From positions 1-25,800 of the forward strand of contig JBQLZQ010000074.1 in assembly GCA_052168355.1 (NCBI GenBank): a stretch of DNA of 25,800 nt, written 5' to 3'. Source of the stretch: JBQLZQ01 sp052168355 (GTDB lineage: Bacteria > Pseudomonadota > Alphaproteobacteria > DSM-16000 > Inquilinaceae). Positions 21,821 to 25,800 of this stretch are shown here, in pieces (the stretch's first letter is position 1; each line of letters starts with the position of its first letter). Under the pieces are notes generated by a model. That model saw nothing but the letters and a program-made list of their open reading frames with translations, was not told the origin of the DNA and ran no database searches. A program made the translations under genes and the position numbers.

Positions 21821-22945
21821 ATGGCGGATGTCGGCAATGAGCAGGTTCTGGAAGCCTTGGCGCGGGTTTCCCTTCCCGATGGGTCGGGCAGCCTTGTCAG
21901 CGGCTCCATGATCTCGGGCATGACGGTGCGCGATGGCCACGTCCTTTTCTCCATCGAGGTGGATCCGGCCCAGGCCGAGGCGTTCGAGCCGGTGCGGCAG
22001 GAGGCCGAGCGCGCCGTGACCGGGGTACCCGGCGTCCTGTCGGTCACGGCCATCCTGACCGCGCACCGCGACGAACCGCCGCGCCAGCCGACCCGTCCGG
22101 CCCCGTCCTCGGCTCCGGCCGGACCGGCTGGCCGCAAGCAGGCGGTGGAAGGCGTCGGCGCGATCATCGCCGTGGCCTCGGGCAAGGGTGGGGTCGGTAA
22201 ATCCACCACCGCGGTCAATTTGGCCCTGGGGCTGGCGGCGGCCGGTCGCGCGGTCGGTCTGCTCGACGCCGACATCTATGGCCCGTCCCTGCCGCGGATG
22301 TTGGGTATCAAGGGCAAGCCGGCGTCGCCGGACGGCAAGACCCTGGATCCGATGGTCAGGCACGGGCTCAAGGTCATGTCGATCGGGTTCCTGATCGACG
22401 AGGAAACGCCGATGATCTGGCGCGGCCCGATGGTCCAGAGCGCCCTGTCGCAAATGCTGCGCGACGTCAACTGGGGCACCTTGGATATCTTGGTGGTGGA
22501 CATGCCGCCGGGCACCGGGGACGCCCAGCTCACCATGGCCCAGCAGGTGCCGCTGGCCGGCGCGGTGATCGTGTCGACGCCCCAGGACATCGCCCTTCTG
22601 GATGCCCGCAAGGGGCTGAACATGTTCCGCAAGGTCGACGTGCCGGTGCTGGGGATCGTCGAGAATATGTCCTTTTTCCAGTGCCCGAAATGCGGCGAAC
22701 GCACCGATATCTTCGGTCATGGCGGCGCCCGCCTGGAAGCGGAGCGGCTGGGCAGCCCGTTCCTGGGGGAGGTTCCGCTGGAACTGGCCATACGGGAAAC
22801 ATCGGACGCCGGTACGCCGATCGTGGTGTCCCAGCCCGACGGCCCCCACGCCGCCATCTATCGCGGCATCGCAGAGGCGGTTGCCCAACGGCTGGACGCG
22901 TTAACCACGGGCAGGCGCGCCGCGCCCAAGATCGTGGTTCAGTAA
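21821..22945 (+). CDS. mrp: Mrp/ApbC/NBP35-family Fe-S cluster carrier ATPase
   Basis: These P-loop ATPases bind and transfer iron-sulphur clusters to apoproteins in the cytoplasm. The 374-residue product has an N-terminal DUF59/MIP18-like domain (about 5-82), a Pro/Ala-rich linker (about 83-108), the deviant Walker A motif GKGGVGKST (121-129), DADIYGPS (150-157), VVDMPPGTGD (225-234), and the CPKC motif (C288, C291) that binds a bridging cluster in the dimer. The ATG at 21821 follows GGGAG. It is divergent from hflK and appears to be transcribed alone. Confidence 0.96.
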   Translation: MADVGNEQVLEALARVSLPDGSGSLVSGSMISGMTVRDGHVLFSIEVDPAQAEAFEPVRQEAERAVTGVPGVLSVTAILTAHRDEPPRQPTRPAPSSAPAGPAGRKQAVEGVGAIIAVASGKGGVGKSTTAVNLALGLAAAGRAVGLLDADIYGPSLPRMLGIKGKPASPDGKTLDPMVRHGLKVMSIGFLIDEETPMIWRGPMVQSALSQMLRDVNWGTLDILVVDMPPGTGDAQLTMAQQVPLAGAVIVSTPQDIALLDARKGLNMFRKVDVPVLGIVENMSFFQCPKCGERTDIFGHGGARLEAERLGSPFLGEVPLELAIRETSDAGTPIVVSQPDGPHAAIYRGIAEAVAQRLDALTTGRRAAPKIVVQ

Positions 22946-23093
22946 TCGCCTTCCCGACGGCCAGGCGCGACCGACACGCCCCGCCTCGGCCCCGAAATAG
23001 TCCCAATCCTATAGGATATTGTCGGTCGAATCAGACCACGAGCGGCCGGACCGGCCATTGCGGCTCGCGGGCATTGCGAAGGAATATTTTGGG

Positions 23094-23423
23094 ATGCGTC
23101 GTTATCGGGGTGCGTTAGCATCCGCTGTTTTATTATTGATCGGCATCGGCTTTCCGGCCGTTGCCCAACCCCAGGACTTTGCCATTCGCAACCACGGCAA
23201 CGCCAACATCGAAGAGGTTTATGTGTCCGTCCAGTACCGTCAATTCTGGGGCAGCGACCGGCTTGGATCGCAGGATATCGCCCCGGGGCAGGAGGCAACG
23301 GTGTCGTTGAGCGAATTCGGGACGGAGTGTTTCTTCGATATCCGGGTGGTGGACGCCAACGGTCAGGTCCGCGAATATTGGGGTCACAACACCTGCCTCA
23401 ACGACCGGGTGGATTTTCCCTGA
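23094..23423 (+). CDS. Small secreted protein of an uncharacterised alphaproteobacterial family
   Basis: The 109-residue product has a clear signal peptide (1-24, ending AVAQ) and a beta-rich mature part that begins DFAIRNHGNANIEEVYVS, continues with IAPGQEATVSL, and has two Cys (C79, C101) that could pair. The pattern (N-terminal 'F.. N..G..I.E.YVS', a central 'LG...' turn, 'C.FDI+VV...G' and a late 'C') resembles short periplasmic proteins common in alphaproteobacteria whose function is unknown. The start is ATG 23094 with GAAGGA upstream; the frame is open to 23019, but the extension would place the signal peptide internally. It is 148 bases after mrp and convergent with thyX (6 bases between stops). 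Confidence 0.75.
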   Translation: MRRYRGALASAVLLLIGIGFPAVAQPQDFAIRNHGNANIEEVYVSVQYRQFWGSDRLGSQDIAPGQEATVSLSEFGTECFFDIRVVDANGQVREYWGHNTCLNDRVDFP

Positions 23424-23429
23424 TCGGGG

Positions 23430-24362
23430 CTATGGGACCGTTTTCTCCGCATCGAGAACGTCCATCAGTTCCCGCCACTCGCGCTTGGCCAGGCCGCTGT
23501 CCTCCTGCGTTACCGTCTCGCCGTTCAGCATCCGTTTGACGATGGCCAGACCGGTGGCAGACAGGGCGGCTCCACCCAGCCGGTATTCGGCGAACGCCTC
23601 ATAGGACAGCGGTACCCAACGCCGGAGCGTATCCAGCATGATGTCGGCATAGACCCGGATCTCATATTGCGCGTGCGGATCGGCCCGCAACCGCAGGAAA
23701 TGCATGAGATTGTGCAGGTCGATCTTCCAGTACCATTGGGTATAGGTGTTGAGCGTCAGGTTCATGCGCGCCAGTTCGCGCGCCAGGCCCGGCGCATCGT
23801 CGTCGCCATCCTCGTTCAGCATCCGGCGATAGTGATCGGCGTTGCGGGCGGCATCGTCGCGCAGCAGCCCCAGCACCTCCGCCGCCCGGTCCGGCGGCAG
23901 TACGGTTCCCCGCCCCTGTCGGTTGGCGGCCGACTGGGCCGCGAGGTGTTCGGGCCGAGGCAGATAGAATTCCCCGTCCAGGATCGAATAGCGCGCCGAG
24001 TATTCGTTCACGTTGGCGGTGCGGTGGCGGATCCACTGGCGGGCGACGAAGATCGGCAGCTTGATGTGATACTTGATCTCGCACATCTCGAACGGCGTCG
24101 AGTGCCAGTGCCGCATGAGATAGCGGATCAGCCCGCGATCCTCGAGCACCTTCTTCGTGCCCTTCCCATAGGACACGCGCGCGGCCTGCACCACCGCGGC
24201 ATCGTCGCCCATGTAATCGATCACCCGCACGAACCCATGATCCAGGACAGGCAGCGGTTCGAACAGGATCTCCTCCAGCGCCTCGACGGTCGGCCGCAGC
24301 GTCGGCCGGGTGGCGGCCCGAAGCTGGTCGATTTCGCTGCGCTGCTCGGCGGTTATCGGCAT
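23430..24362 (-). CDS. thyX: FAD-dependent thymidylate synthase
   Basis: ThyX methylates dUMP to dTMP using methylenetetrahydrofolate with FAD and NADPH, and replaces ThyA in many bacteria. The 310-residue product carries the ThyX signature RHRTANVNEYSARYS (112-126), the HSTPFEMCEIKYHIKLPIFV stretch before it, and the C-terminal RVYADIMLDTLRRWVP. Length is normal for alphaproteobacterial ThyX. The start is ATG 24362; the frame continues upstream to 24605 but without homology. The ribosome-binding site is weak. It is divergent from the small pentapeptide ORF and convergent with the small secreted protein gene. Confidence 0.97.
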   Translation of the reverse strand: MPITAEQRSEIDQLRAATRPTLRPTVEALEEILFEPLPVLDHGFVRVIDYMGDDAAVVQAARVSYGKGTKKVLEDRGLIRYLMRHWHSTPFEMCEIKYHIKLPIFVARQWIRHRTANVNEYSARYSILDGEFYLPRPEHLAAQSAANRQGRGTVLPPDRAAEVLGLLRDDAARNADHYRRMLNEDGDDDAPGLARELARMNLTLNTYTQWYWKIDLHNLMHFLRLRADPHAQYEIRVYADIMLDTLRRWVPLSYEAFAEYRLGGAALSATGLAIVKRMLNGETVTQEDSGLAKREWRELMDVLDAEKTVP

Positions 24363-24431
24363 GATGGGATTCTTGATGTTGGGGCGGGCGGTCGAATCCC
24401 GGCAGTCTAGCGCCACGCCCGGCCCCTGGCC

Positions 24432-24623
24432 ATGGTCGCTCTTTCCGACGCTGTGTCGGAGACAGCGAGCGACGCCGATCTGTCGGGTTCCAAAATCCGA
24501 AGTGCGAAGCTGTCGGGCCTGGAGATCGCGGGATGTCGATTGACCAGAGCGACGATCGATGGCGTGGCCGTGGAAGACCCCCTCAGCGCCTACAGGGCAA
24601 CGCAAAGACCCGATGTGAATTAG
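24432..24623 (+). CDS. Tiny pentapeptide-repeat protein
   Basis: The 63-residue ORF has Leu/Ile/Val at every fifth position through about seven consecutive pentapeptides (about 14-48, DADLSGSKIRSAKLSGLEIA and onward), the mark of a right-handed beta-helix. It then ends in DGVAVEDPLSAYRA, an ending I recall from small pentapeptide-type proteins. There is a stop codon 8 codons upstream, so it is not the end of a longer frame here. The ribosome-binding site is weak. It starts 69 bases from the divergent thyX ATG. It could be a complete small protein or the remnant of a longer pentapeptide protein. Function unknown. Confidence 0.5.
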   Translation: MVALSDAVSETASDADLSGSKIRSAKLSGLEIAGCRLTRATIDGVAVEDPLSAYRATQRPDVN

Positions 24624-25191
24624 GCCCGGCCTGCCCCTTCCATCACGCTCCCGGAACGACTATATTGGGGGTGTCGGGAAACCGACTATGGCGATAAACG
24701 CCATGCTCAATAGCTTGTCCGGACCCGAAGGGCAGTACTTCGGCGCCTCCACCATGAGGCCCAGGCATGATCATCGAGGCGAGGCCAAAGCCCGCCCAGA
24801 GCAGGGCCTGAGCCTGATCCATGGGGGCGAAATAGGATCGACGGCTGGTGAACGGTATGGTTTTTGCTCGGTATGGTACCACCGTTATCGGGCCATTCTG
24901 ATAGTTGCCAACGACAACTACAGTGAGGCGCGCCTCGCCGCTTAACAGCAGCTGGCAAGCCAAATTAAGTCCTGGCCGGTCACACGGTTAGGCGGGGTTC
25001 GGGGCGCACCTGGCAACAGAAGCGCCCCACTTTATTTTTGCGCCCCCGTCATGGTCCGCGCTGCTTCTCGTCCGTGCCCCTCGCGACGGGCTCGACGGGC
25101 CACGCAACGTTCCGGGCGCCGCCGACGTTGTCCATGGAATAATTACGGCCAGACCTTCCCATCCGGGCGATGCGTGGCTAATGTATAAAAT
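24624..25191. other. Gene-poor region between the pentapeptide ORF and sspB
   Basis: There are 568 bases without a gene I can support. Frames of about 85-105 codons are open on both strands (24688-24945 plus; 24643-24963 minus), but they overlap each other, lack good ribosome-binding sites and show no domain. The stretch has a small ATGGCG/CGCCAT hairpin (24688-24704) and a strong plus-strand terminator (25001-25039). No tRNA fold or SRP, 6S or tmRNA signature was recognised. Confidence 0.55.
25001..25039 (+). terminator. Intrinsic terminator with no recognised upstream gene
   Basis: A perfect 7-bp stem, GGGGCGC (25001-25007) with GCGCCCC (25022-25028), has a 14-base loop and is followed by ACTTTATTTTT. 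This is the best intrinsic terminator in the window. On the plus strand it lies almost 380 bases after the pentapeptide ORF, so the transcript it ends may be a noncoding RNA or an unrecognised small gene in 24624-25000. Confidence 0.65.
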
Positions 25192-25680
25192 ATGACCGAT
25201 GACGCCCTGAGATACGATCGCATGGTCGAGCGGGCCCTGCGTGGCGTTGTTCACCAGGCGCTTTCCCACATCGTCAAATCGGGGCTGCCGGGCAACCACC
25301 ATTTCTACATCACGTTCGACACCGGTCATGACGGGGTGACGATCCCATCTTACCTGCGTGAGCAATACCCCGACGAAATGACCATCGTGCTCCAACATCA
25401 GTTTTTCGGGCTGGAGCTGTCGGACGAATTGTTCAGCGTCACGCTCAGCTTCAACAACAAGAACGAGCGGCTGGAGATCCCGCTGGCGGCGATCACCACA
25501 TTCGCCGATCCGTCCGTGAACTTCGCGCTTCAGTTTCAGCCGATGGGCGGACCGGACGAGACCGGGGACGACGGGCCGGACGACGCCATCGAGCCGGAGG
25601 ATCCGGAGACGCCGGACACCGACGGCCCGGCCAAGGATGGATCGAAAGTCGTCACCCTGGACACTTTCCGCAAAAAGTAG
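25192..25680 (+). CDS. sspB: SspB-family ClpXP adaptor (alphaproteobacterial type)
   Basis: SspB tethers substrates, such as ssrA-tagged proteins from stalled ribosomes, to the ClpX unfoldase. The 162-residue product has the SspB fold region (about 10-118) with ALRGVV, HHFYITF, YPDEMTIVLQHQFFGL and FADPSVNFALQF, an acidic Asp/Glu/Pro-rich linker (about 119-150), and the C-terminal tail VVTLDTFRKK, which resembles the ClpX-docking tail of the family. The ATG at 25192 is supported by family similarity (the segment before ALRGVV is conserved) but has no ribosome-binding site; TATAAA ends two bases before the ATG. If that TATAAA were a promoter -10, the next in-frame ATG at 25222 would be the start. 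Confidence 0.93.
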   Translation: MTDDALRYDRMVERALRGVVHQALSHIVKSGLPGNHHFYITFDTGHDGVTIPSYLREQYPDEMTIVLQHQFFGLELSDELFSVTLSFNNKNERLEIPLAAITTFADPSVNFALQFQPMGGPDETGDDGPDDAIEPEDPETPDTDGPAKDGSKVVTLDTFRKK

Positions 25681-25701
25681 GCCGCGAGAAATCGGCGGTA
25701 C

Positions 25702-25765
25702 CTAGAGCGCGATCGTCATTGGTGGGATCGCCGAAGCGATTCCAACCAAGGCGATCCTGCTCTAG
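25702..25765. repeat. Palindromic repeat, second copy of the family seen at 11851-11987
   Basis: A 64-base imperfect palindrome with CTAGAGC/GCTCTAG ends, GATCG...TTGGT arms and a TCGC-CGAA-GCGA tip. The left half (25705-25725) is identical to 11851-11871, and the right half (25728-25765) matches 11950-11987 at 37 of 38 positions. It begins 22 bases after the sspB stop. It has no coding capacity and looks like a small non-autonomous palindromic element. It could also act as the 3' hairpin of sspB mRNA. Confidence 0.85.
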
Positions 25766-25800
25766 GAGCCTGTCCGAGAATTCGCTAGACGATGCGAGGG
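25766..25800. mobile_element. Possible end of an insertion sequence at the window edge
   Basis: Directly after the CTAG that closes the palindromic repeat, the sequence begins GAGCCTGTCCGAGAATTCG and runs off the window. The start resembles terminal inverted repeats of IS5-family elements as I remember them. No transposase is visible in 35 bases, so this is only a pointer. Confidence 0.15.

Noticed and set aside
24643..24963. Overlapping open frames on both strands in the gap before sspB.
   Set aside because: No ribosome-binding site, domain or codon character supports either strand.
24991..25030. A GGTTCGGGG stretch considered as a tRNA T-arm.
   Set aside because: No acceptor, D or anticodon arm can be built around it; the bases belong to the intrinsic terminator stem.

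Overview
The window reads as one chromosomal segment of a high-GC alphaproteobacterium, most likely of the Rhodospirillales type. This is inferred from the protein sequences and gene order (mreBCD-mrdA-rodA; hflKC-DUF2065-degP next to serB, miaA and ilvB-ilvN-ilvC; an SspB of the alphaproteobacterial type), not from a database search. Almost everything is core chromosome, with one accessory-looking patch from about 7.8 to 12.0 kb. I see no rRNA, tRNA, CRISPR array or intact transposase.

Layout. (1) 0.1-5.7 kb, minus strand: the rod-shape operon mreB-mreC-mreD-mrdA(PBP2)-rodA, tightly packed with GTGA and ATGA overlaps. It encodes the actin-like scaffold, its membrane partners and the transpeptidase/glycosyltransferase pair of the elongasome. 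(2) 5.7-6.3 kb: a 600-base divergent intergenic region with an exact CtrA-type TTAA-N7-TTAA motif and a sigma70-like promoter in front of cfa. (3) 6.3-7.56 kb, plus: cyclopropane-fatty-acyl-phospholipid synthase. (4) 7.56-12.0 kb, plus, the unusual part: a second exact TTAA-N7-TTAA motif, a chemoreceptor reduced to its N-terminal sensor fused in frame to the last ~40 residues of the signalling domain, a sharply AT-rich patch, a two-partner-secretion (TpsB/FhaC-like) transporter, and an overlapping gene for a secreted His/Pro-rich protein with three near-identical 36-residue repeats. A cluster of palindromes closes this region, and one of them supplies the ilvC stop codon. (5) 12.0-15.5 kb, minus: ilvB-ilvN-ilvC for branched-chain amino acid synthesis. 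(6) 15.6-16.6 kb, minus: miaA; 16.7-17.6 kb, plus: serB. (7) 17.6-21.6 kb, minus: hflK-hflC-DUF2065-degP, a membrane and periplasmic protein quality-control operon. (8) 21.8-23.4 kb, plus: mrp (Fe-S carrier ATPase) and a small secreted protein. (9) 23.4-24.4 kb, minus: thyX; then a tiny pentapeptide-repeat ORF, a gene-poor stretch ending in a clear intrinsic terminator, and sspB (plus). A second copy of the palindromic repeat follows sspB at the right edge.

The best candidates for something undescribed are the TpsB transporter, which lacks the usual L6-loop Arg-Gly, with its overlapping repeat protein that does not look like a TpsA exoprotein; the collapsed chemoreceptor beside it; and the palindromic repeat family. 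All function calls come from reading the translated sequence and remembered family motifs; no search or structure prediction was run.
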